Shown: piece by piece, positions 8,060 through 17,318 of the stretch | How the letters are laid out: each line of letters starts with the position of its first letter | Numbering within the stretch: the first letter of the stretch is position 1 | Assembly: GCF_015221875.1 (NCBI RefSeq) | Contig: NZ_JACYGY010000001.1 | Location: forward strand, 5,868,501-5,932,500 | Reading direction: 5' to 3' | DNA length: 64,000 nucleotides | Source of the DNA: Dyadobacter subterraneus | GTDB lineage: Bacteria > Bacteroidota > Bacteroidia > Cytophagales > Spirosomataceae | Notes under the pieces: model-generated | Databases searched by the model: none | Told to the model about the DNA's origin: nothing | Seen by the model: the letters and a program-made list of their open reading frames with translations, nothing else | Made by a program: the position numbers and the translations under genes

Positions 8060-11000
8060 TTAGCGCGACAAAGCTACTTTCCCGGAAATTGTATTTTCCT
8101 GTCCTGTGCTATCAGTCATAAAAATCTTATATATATAGAGACCAGAATTTTGATTCGTCGGAATCCAGTACCAATTTCTCAATTCAGGCTTAACATCTTG
8201 TGTACTTAGTATATTTCCATTGATATCGTATATTACTGTCCTAAGCGAGCTATACGATTTATCACCACCAGACATTTCGAAATGTAAGTAGTCCGAAGCA
8301 GGATTTGGCGAAGCGACAATATTCATATCATTTGAAACTGATTCAGAAACTTGGAAGCGCAATGTTAATGACTGAACTGTCACATTCCCTGCAAGATCTT
8401 TTGCAGAAACTAATAACTCATAATAACCAGCCAACAGATCTTTTGATGAATAAGTAAGACTTAAACTTCCGTCCTCACTAGTAATAACTTTTATATTGTT
8501 TAACTTATAAGATAGTCGTTCAAAATCACAGCTGTTATCGCTACAACCCTTCATGTACACATCCACTAAGGTTGTGTCTGCCGATAATGCTCGGTTATCC
8601 AGGATTTGAATACCTATTTGAGGATTGGGAGAAACAATAGCATCGTTTTTGATTCGTTCATTATTAATCGTAACACTTATCTGAGGCGGCACAATATCTT
8701 TTAGATTTTCACTTGGGTACAGATTTACATCCTCCGCTCTATCCCATTCTATTAATAATTCCGAATAATTATTATCTTCATTTAACTCTTTTATTTTATT
8801 TTCAGGATCAATCGAAAAAGTAATTTTATTTAATGCCTTCTTATTGTCAAACGTAAAAAATAACGTGTCTTCAAAAGCCACTGCAGGAATTGAAACATTT
8901 ACAAAACTTGATGTACCGTCTGCGAAAAAATAATTGATTCGCACTGGTATCATCTCATGGCTACTATACTTACCTCCATTTGAAACTACCACCTCTGTTC
9001 GTAACGTTTTCGACTTGGCAATTGTCTTCTCAGGGGATTCAGAATAAAGACGTATTGCACTTTCAGTACTCACGGTATAATCTGGCTCATCTACTTTTAT
9101 TAAGACTAACGCCGGATCTCCTTGCAAAAGAGATTGATGAATATTAGCAATATCGTAGTCGCTATAAGTTTGCGATTTAATTGAGGCTCCAACTGCTCTT
9201 TGTATCTGACCAATTGTAAGATTAGTATCTCCGGTACTTCCAAAAATAAGATTATACAATTCCTTTAAATATCTGGATGAGGATGCCTGAAAGCTATAAT
9301 ATGAATTAGCTATAACGGCAATAGAACCTTTATTACTACTATTAATCCAATCCGATGATTGTGGAAGCCTATCTGAGGCTGTTGGACTTGGGTTGTTTCT
9401 ACCATTAAAAATATTGCCTACTCCACAGCCATTGAAGTACATAAGTGGATACTTTCCAAAATTTTGGTAAGCATTAGCTGCATCAGACATATAGCCCATA
9501 TCAAAATCCGTTACGGTTGGATCACCATGCCCCATATAAGAGATCATTCCAACACCATCATTGACATCAGAAGAGATATTTGCCTTTTCAACTTCAATCG
9601 TACTTTGTTTAACAATTGCCTTAACTTTACCACCAACCTCGCCTGTCTCCACAATTGGTGCAAGTGCTGCAAGAAAATCTTTAAATTCAGTAATTTCAGT
9701 AGCAGATTTCCCACCATTTAAATGTAATATTTTTTTCTTCCAGGAGTACGAAGTTTTTGTTTGATCGTAGTAAATGACTTTACTAAGATAGTTCAATACT
9801 TGTTCAGGATTCGTTGCATTAATCCTCCCTATTGGAATTGTAGGAATATCCGCAGTGGTTTTACCATTTAGCCCTTCAACCAATAAGATATCCGAACCTG
9901 GAAATCCAATAGTTGGTACATCTTCCGGTATTTCTCTATTCAATGTTAACTTAGTTGAAATTGTCGTTGATGTACCTATTAAAAGTAGGTTATGTTTGCT
10001 CCTTGGAGCGTTATGAATCATATAATCTGTAAATCGGCGAAGTGCAACGGGACTTGGTTCTCCATAATTAAATTGATTGTATATGTCCTTAATCTTCACA
10101 AGCAGAGTTTTGTATTCACCACCAATCGAAGATTTACGATAGTTCGAATACTCATTTGCCGCACTATATAATGCTTCATTCGTAACGATAAGGTAATCAT
10201 TTGTTGCCGGATCAAATTTCTTAAAGGAAATTGAGGATACTTTATCAACAGCAATAGAAATCACATTACTTGTCACTAATAGATTTAATTCCTGATTAAC
10301 CTTTCTTGAAATCATTACATTTAGTGTAGTTCCCGTGTACGAACCTGACAAAATTCTTGGATTATCAGGATCTGTAATGTCGTAAATTTTAGCATCAACC
10401 GGAGAATTTGTAATACTAACATTACTTACGGAGTTTGGTGTAGGTACAAGATTAAATTTAGCCGAGCTTACCCCACTCATATTAAAACTTTGCGGATATT
10501 CCAGCTTCGTATAGGTAACGGAATATATTCCGGTTGTAGCACTTTGATCTGTAACTTGTACGGATTCTAACTGAAAAAAACCTTGTCCGCTTTCATCAAT
10601 ATCTGACTTCGAATTGACAAAGAATTGTTTTTTTAAAGGGATAAAATCCGCAAATTCTATTAGACTTGAATAATTAGCTAAAGAAGTTAATGTCTTTCCA
10701 ATTGATGCTTTAATTTTATTAGTAGCGAAAGTCCTACCATTTAATAATATTTCAATCATTGGCTGTTGGACCTGAACAGCCACAAGATTTTTTAACTGAA
10801 ACTGAAAGTTATAAATGGGATTTCCACTTGGATTATCGCCAGTTCTTTTATAATATGCTTTGCTTGATCTGGATTTACCTTCAACCATGTAGCTTTGATC
10901 TAATGCATGAAACACAAGGTTCTGAGATCCGTCATAGGTGTCACTTTCTGTATAAACTTTAACTTCCTTTTGGAGATGGTATAATTCAGGTGTTCCTGAA

Positions 11001-11446
11001 ACAGCTAACTTTTCCTGATTCACCGCCATTTTTGTTGTTGCCGGTGAGTAGGTTAAAAAGTAAGAACTTTCATCTGAATACAAACTATAATATGGATTAG
11101 ATCGAACACCCGTATACGGCCTGTATAAGAGAGCGTCACTTGCACCATCATTCAGAACTCCATAAAATTCAATTTCAGTTGCGCTTACATTTGTTAACGC
11201 TACTTCAACACCTCGATGATATAGATGAAGCTGTCCAACTCTATTTTGAAATGAAGAAGGTAATTTTACGTTAAGAATACCACTTTGATTTACTCCTATT
11301 TTAACCCATTCATTTCCGTATTTATCAGATAGCCATTCATTTCCATATTTACCACTCCAGGGCGTCTGTGCACATACTTCTTCGCTAAAAGAGAAGATTG
11401 ATATTAGCATGAGAAAGGCATAAAAAAGAGTTTGTCTGCTGTACAT
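8060..11446 (-). CDS. Secreted C25 (gingipain/PorU2-like) cysteine peptidase with T9SS domain
   Basis: 1128 residues with a signal peptide (1-26). The mature N-terminus carries a duplicated KYGNEW segment and the WVKIGVNQSGI block seen at the start of PorU-type C25 proteins. The catalytic region has His in SYMGHGDP (about 638) and Cys in YFNGCGVGN (about 674), the C25 His-Cys dyad. After it come a CARDB-like beta domain (about 830-950, ending NKIKELNEDNNYSELLI), an Ig-like domain, and a C-terminal sorting domain (SPNPASDYLHFE ... GLYIYKIF) for type IX secretion. The next gene upstream is a paralogue. PorU itself is the T9SS sortase; the second type (PorU2-like) is less defined, so sortase versus degradative protease is open. 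Confidence 0.85.
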   Translation of the reverse strand: MYSRQTLFYAFLMLISIFSFSEEVCAQTPWSGKYGNEWLSDKYGNEWVKIGVNQSGILNVKLPSSFQNRVGQLHLYHRGVEVALTNVSATEIEFYGVLNDGASDALLYRPYTGVRSNPYYSLYSDESSYFLTYSPATTKMAVNQEKLAVSGTPELYHLQKEVKVYTESDTYDGSQNLVFHALDQSYMVEGKSRSSKAYYKRTGDNPSGNPIYNFQFQLKNLVAVQVQQPMIEILLNGRTFATNKIKASIGKTLTSLANYSSLIEFADFIPLKKQFFVNSKSDIDESGQGFFQLESVQVTDQSATTGIYSVTYTKLEYPQSFNMSGVSSAKFNLVPTPNSVSNVSITNSPVDAKIYDITDPDNPRILSGSYTGTTLNVMISRKVNQELNLLVTSNVISIAVDKVSSISFKKFDPATNDYLIVTNEALYSAANEYSNYRKSSIGGEYKTLLVKIKDIYNQFNYGEPSPVALRRFTDYMIHNAPRSKHNLLLIGTSTTISTKLTLNREIPEDVPTIGFPGSDILLVEGLNGKTTADIPTIPIGRINATNPEQVLNYLSKVIYYDQTKTSYSWKKKILHLNGGKSATEITEFKDFLAALAPIVETGEVGGKVKAIVKQSTIEVEKANISSDVNDGVGMISYMGHGDPTVTDFDMGYMSDAANAYQNFGKYPLMYFNGCGVGNIFNGRNNPSPTASDRLPQSSDWINSSNKGSIAVIANSYYSFQASSSRYLKELYNLIFGSTGDTNLTIGQIQRAVGASIKSQTYSDYDIANIHQSLLQGDPALVLIKVDEPDYTVSTESAIRLYSESPEKTIAKSKTLRTEVVVSNGGKYSSHEMIPVRINYFFADGTSSFVNVSIPAVAFEDTLFFTFDNKKALNKITFSIDPENKIKELNEDNNYSELLIEWDRAEDVNLYPSENLKDIVPPQISVTINNERIKNDAIVSPNPQIGIQILDNRALSADTTLVDVYMKGCSDNSCDFERLSYKLNNIKVITSEDGSLSLTYSSKDLLAGYYELLVSAKDLAGNVTVQSLTLRFQVSESVSNDMNIVASPNPASDYLHFEMSGGDKSYSSLRTVIYDINGNILSTQDVKPELRNWYWIPTNQNSGLYIYKIFMTDSTGQENTISGKVALSR

Positions 11447-11477
11447 AGTCGAATAAAAGTAATCCTTACGAAAACAA

Positions 11478-11504
11478 TCGGGTTACGCTTAAAACATAAC
11501 CCGA
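11478..11504 (-). terminator. Hairpin between the two C25 genes
   Basis: TCGGGTTA (11478-11485) pairs with TAACCCGA (11497-11504). On the minus strand it follows the stop of the upstream C25 gene by about 28 nt and is followed by a T-rich stretch, so it may partly terminate transcription before the second C25 gene. Confidence 0.55.
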
Positions 11505-11531
11505 GCGTATTTATTATTTACAAAAACGTCA

Positions 11532-14471
11532 CTAAAATTTCACTACCTTCTTTCTGTAAACATCCCCGTTTTCAGTATGCAATTCAATAATATATTCTCC
11601 TGCAGGATAATTGGCCAAGTCAACTTCACTACCAGAGCCATTAACTTTTAGAGAACGTCCTTGAATGTTGATTAAATTCCAAAATTTAATCTCAACATTA
11701 GTTTGTAATTTAATAACGAATTTATCGGGGGTGGGATTAGGTTGAAGAACTACTTGACTTGTGTTAGGAATCTTGATTGATACAATTCTTGAATATGTAT
11801 CATCCCCGCTTACAGAACCAGTATTACCTGAAATATCAACTTGTACCAGCCTGTAATAATTATCTCCTGCATTTGGGCTATTGTCTATGAAAGTGTATGA
11901 ACTTTCAGAATTTGTGTCACCTTTTCCTTCAACCATACCGATAACCTCAAAATTCTTAGCATTATAACTACGTTGGACCAAGAAGTGACTATTGTTTTTT
12001 TCCCAGGCAGTTTTCCAGTTTAATTGCACTTTTTCAATTCCAATTAATTTCGCCTCGAACAATACAAGATCAACAGGTAATGGACTAGATAAACTAAGGA
12101 CTTTCAAAGCAGGATCTCCAAATAATAATGATTGATGGTTATTCGCCACGTCATAGTCACTTGCACCACCATCTATTACTAATTTCGCTGTTGCTTTATG
12201 AATCAGACCTATTGTTTGTCTTTCTGCATCACTTTTAAATATTCCCTGATATAATTTACCCAAATAATTCTCTGAAGAACTTTCGAAGGCATAATAACTA
12301 TTTCCAATAATCGCCACAGACCCTTTTTTGCTGGCAAGCAACCAATCTGAACTAAGTGGTATCTGGTCTGCCAATGTCGCTGTTGGAAAAGGGGAAAATC
12401 CTCCATTAAAAATATTTCCTACACCGCATCCGTTGAAATACATGATAGGATATTTCCCCTCGTTGGTATAACCTCTTGCAGGATCGGTAACATATCCTAT
12501 ATCATAATCCGTGTAATGGGATGATCCATGTCCAAAATAAGTCATCATTCCAAAACCTCCATTTACATCATCCGCAATATTTAAAGCGTTTGATGGATAG
12601 GCAAAGTCCGTAGCTCCTTTAACTTTCGCAGTTACTGTTCCTTTAAACGCAGTTCCGGTAACAAGGGGCACGTAATCATTAAGATAACCTGCAAATTTGG
12701 AGGTTTCGCCATCATAAAGGCCTCCGTTAATATGCATAATTTTCTTCCTGGTTGCCTGTTGAAGTTGTGACTCATATGTTTTCACCTTGTCAAGATAATT
12801 GTTTACCTGACCACTAGTAGTCGCAGAGATTCTTCCAACTGGAATTGCAGGCACCTCTGCCGTTCCATCCGCAAGGCCTTCAACAAGTAGGACATCCGAT
12901 CCGGGAAATCCGATTGTTGGCACGTCCTCATTTAATTCACGGTTTAATACTAGTTTACCAGATAAAGTTGTCGAAGGACCAATCAGAAGTAAATTATGCT
13001 TTGCACGTGGAGCGCGGCGAACCATATAATCAACAAATCTTCTTATCGCAACTGGACTAGGTTCTCCATAATTAAACTGGTTGTAAATGTCTTTTATTTT
13101 GACTAGCACGGTTTTGTAACTACCACCAGCAGTTGTTCCACGATAAGAAACATAATCTGAAGCAGCATTAAATAGTGTTTCATTTGTTATAACCAGGTAG
13201 TCACTTCCGGCAGGATCATAATTGGTGAAAGTTGTCAAGGCTCCGCTAGTAAATCTAGTATTTGCGATTGCCTCATTTGTTACTAACAGATTTAATTCAG
13301 TGTTACTAACTCTTTGCACCATTAAATTCAATGTAGTCCCAACATAATTACCAGAAATAATTCTCGGTGAATCCGGGTCAGAAACATCATACACCTTAGC
13401 ATTTGAAGGTGCATTTGTAATGCTAACATTACTGGACTCATTTGTTGTGGGCAGCAAATTAAATGTCATGGAATTGACCCCAGACATATCAAAAGATTGA
13501 GGATAAATTAATTTCAAATATGTAACTGAAAAAACACCGGTTGACGAACTTTGATCCGTAATCTGTGTAGATTCCAATTGCAAATATCCATTACCATTCG
13601 CATCGACATCAATACCAGGAGTAATAGAATATTGTGTTTTAAAAGGGATGAAATCTGAAAACTGGATAAGTTGCGGATAAGCACTCAATGAACCAGATGT
13701 TTTTCCGACTGATGCTTTAATAATATTATTACTATACGTTCTTCCATTAAGTAAAAGTTCAACAACGGGAGATCTTGCAGGATCTACGGCTAAATTTTTC
13801 AATTGAAATCCATAACCGAAAATCGGATTTCCGCCAGGCGTAGCGCTGTTTCGACGATAGAATGCCTGACTAGACCTACCTTTTCCTTCAATTAAATAAC
13901 TCTGATCTAATGCATGAAGTACGATATTTTGCGAACCATCATACGTATCAGAATTTGTGTAAAGTTTTAAATCCTCTTGAAGATGATAAGGTTCTGGTGT
14001 CCCGGATGTAGCGATGTTACCTTGCGTTACTGCAATATTGGCAGGAGAATCTGAAAATGTCAGAAAATACGAACTTTCATCTGAATACCAGCTATAATAA
14101 GGATTAGCCTTTGTACCAGTATATGGACGATACAACAAAGCGTCGGATGCACCGTCATTTACAATTCCATAAAATTCGATTTCCGTTGCAGTTGCACTTG
14201 TCAATGCCACCTCTTTTCCGCGATGATATAGATGTAACTGGCCCGACTTATTTTGAAAAGCTGCTGGCAACAATACTTTTTGAATTCCATTTTGAATAAC
14301 CCCAATCTTAAGCCAAGTTTGTCCATACTTTCCAGCCAACCATTCATTTCCATAAACCCCGCTCCATTTTGTTTGAGCCTTAGTCTCCAGTATTCCCAGC
14401 ATCACACCCAAAAAGGCAATTGCTGCTATTCGAAATACGGTGCTTACGTGTAAAGTAAATTTTTTGTGCAT
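11532..14471 (-). CDS. Secreted C25 (gingipain/PorU2-like) cysteine peptidase, tandem paralogue
   Basis: 979 residues, close paralogue of the neighbouring 1128-residue protease through the first 800 or so residues (shared YGNEWL..KYG.xW.KIGV, SDESSYFLTFS, IKDIYNQFNYGEPSPVA and GFPGSD.LLVEGL blocks). Signal peptide at 1-32. The catalytic His is in TYFGHGSS (about 645) and the Cys in YFNGCGVGN (about 681). The C-terminus differs: the CARDB module is absent and an LVLFEAKLIGIEKVQLNWKTAWEKNNSHFLVQRS fibronectin-like domain leads directly into a T9SS sorting domain (LQPNPTPDKFVIKLQ ... YPAGEYIIELHTENG). This domain swap suggests duplication followed by C-terminal exchange. Probably first gene of a protease-protease-oxygenase unit. 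Substrates are unknown. Confidence 0.85.
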   Translation of the reverse strand: MHKKFTLHVSTVFRIAAIAFLGVMLGILETKAQTKWSGVYGNEWLAGKYGQTWLKIGVIQNGIQKVLLPAAFQNKSGQLHLYHRGKEVALTSATATEIEFYGIVNDGASDALLYRPYTGTKANPYYSWYSDESSYFLTFSDSPANIAVTQGNIATSGTPEPYHLQEDLKLYTNSDTYDGSQNIVLHALDQSYLIEGKGRSSQAFYRRNSATPGGNPIFGYGFQLKNLAVDPARSPVVELLLNGRTYSNNIIKASVGKTSGSLSAYPQLIQFSDFIPFKTQYSITPGIDVDANGNGYLQLESTQITDQSSSTGVFSVTYLKLIYPQSFDMSGVNSMTFNLLPTTNESSNVSITNAPSNAKVYDVSDPDSPRIISGNYVGTTLNLMVQRVSNTELNLLVTNEAIANTRFTSGALTTFTNYDPAGSDYLVITNETLFNAASDYVSYRGTTAGGSYKTVLVKIKDIYNQFNYGEPSPVAIRRFVDYMVRRAPRAKHNLLLIGPSTTLSGKLVLNRELNEDVPTIGFPGSDVLLVEGLADGTAEVPAIPVGRISATTSGQVNNYLDKVKTYESQLQQATRKKIMHINGGLYDGETSKFAGYLNDYVPLVTGTAFKGTVTAKVKGATDFAYPSNALNIADDVNGGFGMMTYFGHGSSHYTDYDIGYVTDPARGYTNEGKYPIMYFNGCGVGNIFNGGFSPFPTATLADQIPLSSDWLLASKKGSVAIIGNSYYAFESSSENYLGKLYQGIFKSDAERQTIGLIHKATAKLVIDGGASDYDVANNHQSLLFGDPALKVLSLSSPLPVDLVLFEAKLIGIEKVQLNWKTAWEKNNSHFLVQRSYNAKNFEVIGMVEGKGDTNSESSYTFIDNSPNAGDNYYRLVQVDISGNTGSVSGDDTYSRIVSIKIPNTSQVVLQPNPTPDKFVIKLQTNVEIKFWNLINIQGRSLKVNGSGSEVDLANYPAGEYIIELHTENGDVYRKKVVKF

Positions 14472-15022
14472 AGTGCAAATTAGATTATAGTTACGATATT
14501 TTATTTAACTAAATTTATTATTATCATGAATAATTATAACTTACTAATATACTACTGTATAAAGTGTTATCCCAATTCATAGTAAAATAAATTCGAAATT
14601 ACGACAACTTCAACATCTCTACAAATTATAAATTAACAATACGGCCAAATCAGTATATACGTTTGATGTAATGATATCATAAATGAATGCCGATTTATAG
14701 TAAGACGAATTTTAATTATAAGGTAACCCGTATGGACGTTATTCTTTTCAGGGGATTAACCATCTAATAATTACATTTTAACCTTGGCACCAAGAGCAAC
14801 AAGCAATATCGATACAACAGTATTAATCCAATTTCTACCCTCAACATTAAAACCAAATTAAAATATTTTAATATAATATAACAATTTAATAATGAGACAA
14901 ATAGAAAATATATGTTAAGAGCGGAACGTTTTGCATTATTTAATGGTACTATTTCTACGTAATTTTCGTTTATCCCGAAATAGAAAAATTAAAAAAATTG
15001 TAAATCTTATATTAGCCAAAGC
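14472..15022. other. Long AT-rich intergenic region between divergent genes
   Basis: 551 bp between the divergent C25 gene and the acyl carrier protein gene. It contains a 16-bp perfect palindrome (ATTAAAATATTTTAAT, 14857-14872), a possible membrane-protein remnant on the minus strand (14771-14857), and no convincing intact small gene, tRNA or riboswitch. No full -33/-7 promoter could be placed for either flanking gene. Confidence 0.5.
14771..14857 (-). pseudogene. Possible 3' remnant of a membrane transporter gene
   Basis: Twenty-eight codons ending in a stop read WINTVVSILLVALGAKVKM at the C-terminus. This resembles the last helix of LysE/RhtB-type exporters. A stop codon lies immediately upstream in frame, so at most a decayed fragment remains. 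This is a weak call from one hydrophobic segment. Confidence 0.2.
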
Positions 15023-15256
15023 ATGAAAGAACGTATTATTAAAATTTTGAACAACTTCGGCGTTGATAAAAGTGCGGTGTCTGACGATGCAAATTTCATG
15101 AAGGATCTTGGTTTTGACAGCCTTGATACGGTGGATCTGATGATGCAGCTTGAACAGGAATTCAATATTGCTATTCCTGATGAAGATTATTCAAAGATTG
15201 TGACTGTGAAAAGTCTGGTTGAATATCTAGAAGAGCGCCAGGCAATTCCGGCCTGA
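15023..15256 (+). CDS. Acyl carrier protein
   Basis: 77 residues, the standard size for an ACP. The phosphopantetheine attachment site is the Ser in GFDSLDTVDLMM, preceded by the usual DDANFMKDLG. The protein is acidic and ends with the typical helix (YSKIVTVKSLVEYLEERQ). It would carry acyl chains in fatty-acid or related synthesis in the cytoplasm. It stands alone, with no fabF or fabG neighbour, so it may be a second ACP with a specialised role rather than the housekeeping copy. The next gene, a response regulator, converges on it. Confidence 0.9.
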   Translation: MKERIIKILNNFGVDKSAVSDDANFMKDLGFDSLDTVDLMMQLEQEFNIAIPDEDYSKIVTVKSLVEYLEERQAIPA

Positions 15257-15278
15257 TCAACAAAACTCTACATTCGTG

Positions 15279-15310
15279 AGCCGGTATTATATTTGATCCC
15301 AATATCGGCT
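15279..15310. terminator. Hairpin between convergent ACP and response regulator genes
   Basis: AGCCGGTATT (15279-15288) pairs with AATATCGGCT (15301-15310) with one G-T wobble. It lies just after the ACP stop and touches the stop codon of the convergent gene. The T-tract is weak, so terminator function is tentative. Confidence 0.4.
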
Positions 15311-15945
15311 TACAACGTTCTTCCGGTTACCCATTTGTTAGAATTTGCTACTTTTATGGCATCCGCCTTGCTGGATACTTCAAGTTTCCGGTAAATATTT
15401 TTGATGTGACTTCTTATCGTTTCCTTACTTACATATAAGTCCAGCGCTATTTTTGAATAGCTTTTCCCTTCTGCAATACTTTGTAATACTTCTGTTTCAC
15501 GTTCTGTCAACGGCGAATTCTGTTGTTGCTGGAAAGACTGCACAACCATTCTTGCAATTGACAAGCTCATTGGTGCTCCGCCAGCAAGCGCCTCATCTAT
15601 GTTCTGGACAATTTCCGAGATATTGGAATTCTTAACTATATAGCCGCCGGCACCTGCACAAAGAGAACGAAAAACTTTTTCACTATCTTCTAATACTGTG
15701 ATAATCAAAACAATACAATCCGGATATTGCTTTTTAATCCTGGTTGTACCAGCAATGCCATCCAATCCCGGAAGTTCTATATCCATCAAAACAATATCGG
15801 GAAGGTCCTGATCCAGATTTTCTAGCGCGTCCTCAGCATTGCTGTACAAATTCATTACTTCGTACTTTTCAATCGTATCCAAAACCGCCCGGAAACCTTC
15901 ACGGATAGAAATATTATCCTCAACAATTATTATCCTTTTCTTCAT
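15310..15945 (-). CDS. LuxR/NarL-family response regulator
   Basis: 211 residues: a receiver domain (about 1-125) with phospho-acceptor Asp55 in IVLMDIELPG, acidic pocket VEDN near the start and Lys in IVKNSN. A C-terminal LuxR helix-turn-helix follows (LTERETEVLQSIAEGKSYSKIALDLYVSKETIRSHIKNIYRKL, about 145-190). It should bind DNA after phosphorylation by the adjacent histidine kinase, whose stop codon lies 17 bp upstream. The two form one minus-strand operon. The regulon is unknown. A palindrome upstream of the kinase gene is a candidate self-binding site. Confidence 0.93.
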   Translation of the reverse strand: MKKRIIIVEDNISIREGFRAVLDTIEKYEVMNLYSNAEDALENLDQDLPDIVLMDIELPGLDGIAGTTRIKKQYPDCIVLIITVLEDSEKVFRSLCAGAGGYIVKNSNISEIVQNIDEALAGGAPMSLSIARMVVQSFQQQQNSPLTERETEVLQSIAEGKSYSKIALDLYVSKETIRSHIKNIYRKLEVSSKADAIKVANSNKWVTGRTL

Positions 15946-15962
15946 AACGTCCTATTCTATCC

Positions 15963-17195
15963 TTACTCTACTATAGTGAAATGCACAGGAGCTTCAATTT
16001 GCAGCCTGGTTCCCTGCGAGCTCCCGTACACCTTAAATCTGAAATCATTTTCTCTGCTTCTCTTTTCCATATTATGGAGCCCGTTATGCGGCTGTCCTTC
16101 CTGGGGCTCTTTCCAAGAACCATCATCCTGCAAGGAAATAGAAACATGATCCTGAAAAACAGCCATTTCTAAAAACACTTCTCTGGCTCCGGAATGTTTA
16201 GCTACATTTGTCATCGCTTCCTTAAAAATAAAAATAATATGACGTGACGCAAATGCCTGTAACTGAACCGACTCAACTACTGTATATATGGCTGACTTGG
16301 CGGAAAATGCAATATCAAACTGGTTATAAAAAACTTGTCCAAACGAGGTCAGGTAAGCAAAAAGCTCCTGAGGATCATCACTATTATTATTAACACTCCA
16401 AAGAAAATCACGGCTGGAAGCATAAAGCTGATCACTGTTCATGATAATATTATCAACGACCGCAAGGACTGTCGGCTGATCCTTTAATTTCAATTTCAAA
16501 ATAGCAGCCTGCCGGGTAATTGCTGACAACATATTTCCGGTTTCATCATGAAAATCACTGGCCAGGTTTTGTCTCATTGTTGACAATTGCTGTGTCCGGT
16601 CTTTTACTGCTCTGTCCAGCAGATCTATCCTGATGTGCTGCTGCTCCCTGATCTGCAAACGTGCAGCGTCGTGCTGCTCCTGTACAAACCAGAAAAAAAC
16701 ACCAAAAAAAATGGTGAGGACTATATGAGAAACCACCGCATAAAGGTTTTGCTCGGTAGGTTCCTGAATGGAATAAAAAATAAAAATGATTGCCAGAATA
16801 TTAAAACAAATCATAAAAAGCCCGAGCCTCCTGTTAAACCAGAATCCGGTGAGCAAGAGCAGATAGAGTGTCGTGACAGCCGGCGAATCAATGGCACCTG
16901 TTTCCAGCGTATCATTTACGATAACCCAATAACTGCTTAGCATTAAAAGAATTAACGGAGGCCAGTAGATCCCATAGTATTTTAAAGAAAACAGAATACA
17001 AATGCCAAGACCTGCCAATCCATAATACCCAATAAGCGGTGGCGGAAAAAAAAACAGCGGAATCGGCAGTATCAGCAGCAAAGTCGTGGCTACAATAGTT
17101 CCACTTACGATGGTACGTACTTCGTCATACTCCGGATGCAATTTGTTTCGCAGCTCAGGTGTCAAAAAATAATTAATCAGCTTTTCATGTATCAT
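15963..17195 (-). CDS. Membrane sensor histidine kinase (NarX/HisKA_3 type)
   Basis: 410 residues. About six hydrophobic segments in residues 25-170 form an integral-membrane sensor without a recognisable extracytoplasmic domain, followed by a short coiled coil (EQQHIRIDLLDRAVKDRTQQL). The phospho-acceptor His is in LASDFHDETGN (about 216), the HisKA_3 H-box. The N-box is IFKEAMTNVAKHSG, and the glycine boxes are DDGSW and GLHNMEKR. These are the features of kinases that pair with LuxR-type regulators, and the partner is the next gene. The signal sensed is unknown, presumably something in or at the membrane. Confidence 0.9.
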   Translation of the reverse strand: MIHEKLINYFLTPELRNKLHPEYDEVRTIVSGTIVATTLLLILPIPLFFFPPPLIGYYGLAGLGICILFSLKYYGIYWPPLILLMLSSYWVIVNDTLETGAIDSPAVTTLYLLLLTGFWFNRRLGLFMICFNILAIIFIFYSIQEPTEQNLYAVVSHIVLTIFFGVFFWFVQEQHDAARLQIREQQHIRIDLLDRAVKDRTQQLSTMRQNLASDFHDETGNMLSAITRQAAILKLKLKDQPTVLAVVDNIIMNSDQLYASSRDFLWSVNNNSDDPQELFAYLTSFGQVFYNQFDIAFSAKSAIYTVVESVQLQAFASRHIIFIFKEAMTNVAKHSGAREVFLEMAVFQDHVSISLQDDGSWKEPQEGQPHNGLHNMEKRSRENDFRFKVYGSSQGTRLQIEAPVHFTIVE

Positions 17196-17268
17196 GCGAA
17201 TAGTATCGACACAGTAAAATTAAACAGCTTCATCTCAATTTATCGTTTTTATATAAGTAGTACTACAA

Positions 17269-17289
17269 AATCCCCCAATCTGGGTGATT
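17269..17289. promoter_or_regulatory. Candidate operator palindrome upstream of the two-component operon
   Basis: AATCCCCC, spacer AATCT, GGGTGATT: seven of eight arm positions are complementary. It lies 74 bp upstream of the kinase ATG and overlaps the -33 element of the divergent right-facing promoter, a placement that suits control of both directions by the LuxR-type regulator. Confidence 0.4.
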
Positions 17290-17318
17290 GATTCGCGTAA
17301 ATTATGCGCCTAATTTTG
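17288..17318 (+). promoter_or_regulatory. Right-facing promoter
   Basis: TTG at 17288-17290 (preceded by A, so ATTG), a 20-bp spacer, then a perfect -7 element TAATTTTG at 17311-17318. The nearest good gene downstream is at 17888, giving an unusually long leader of over 500 nt. Confidence 0.5.
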
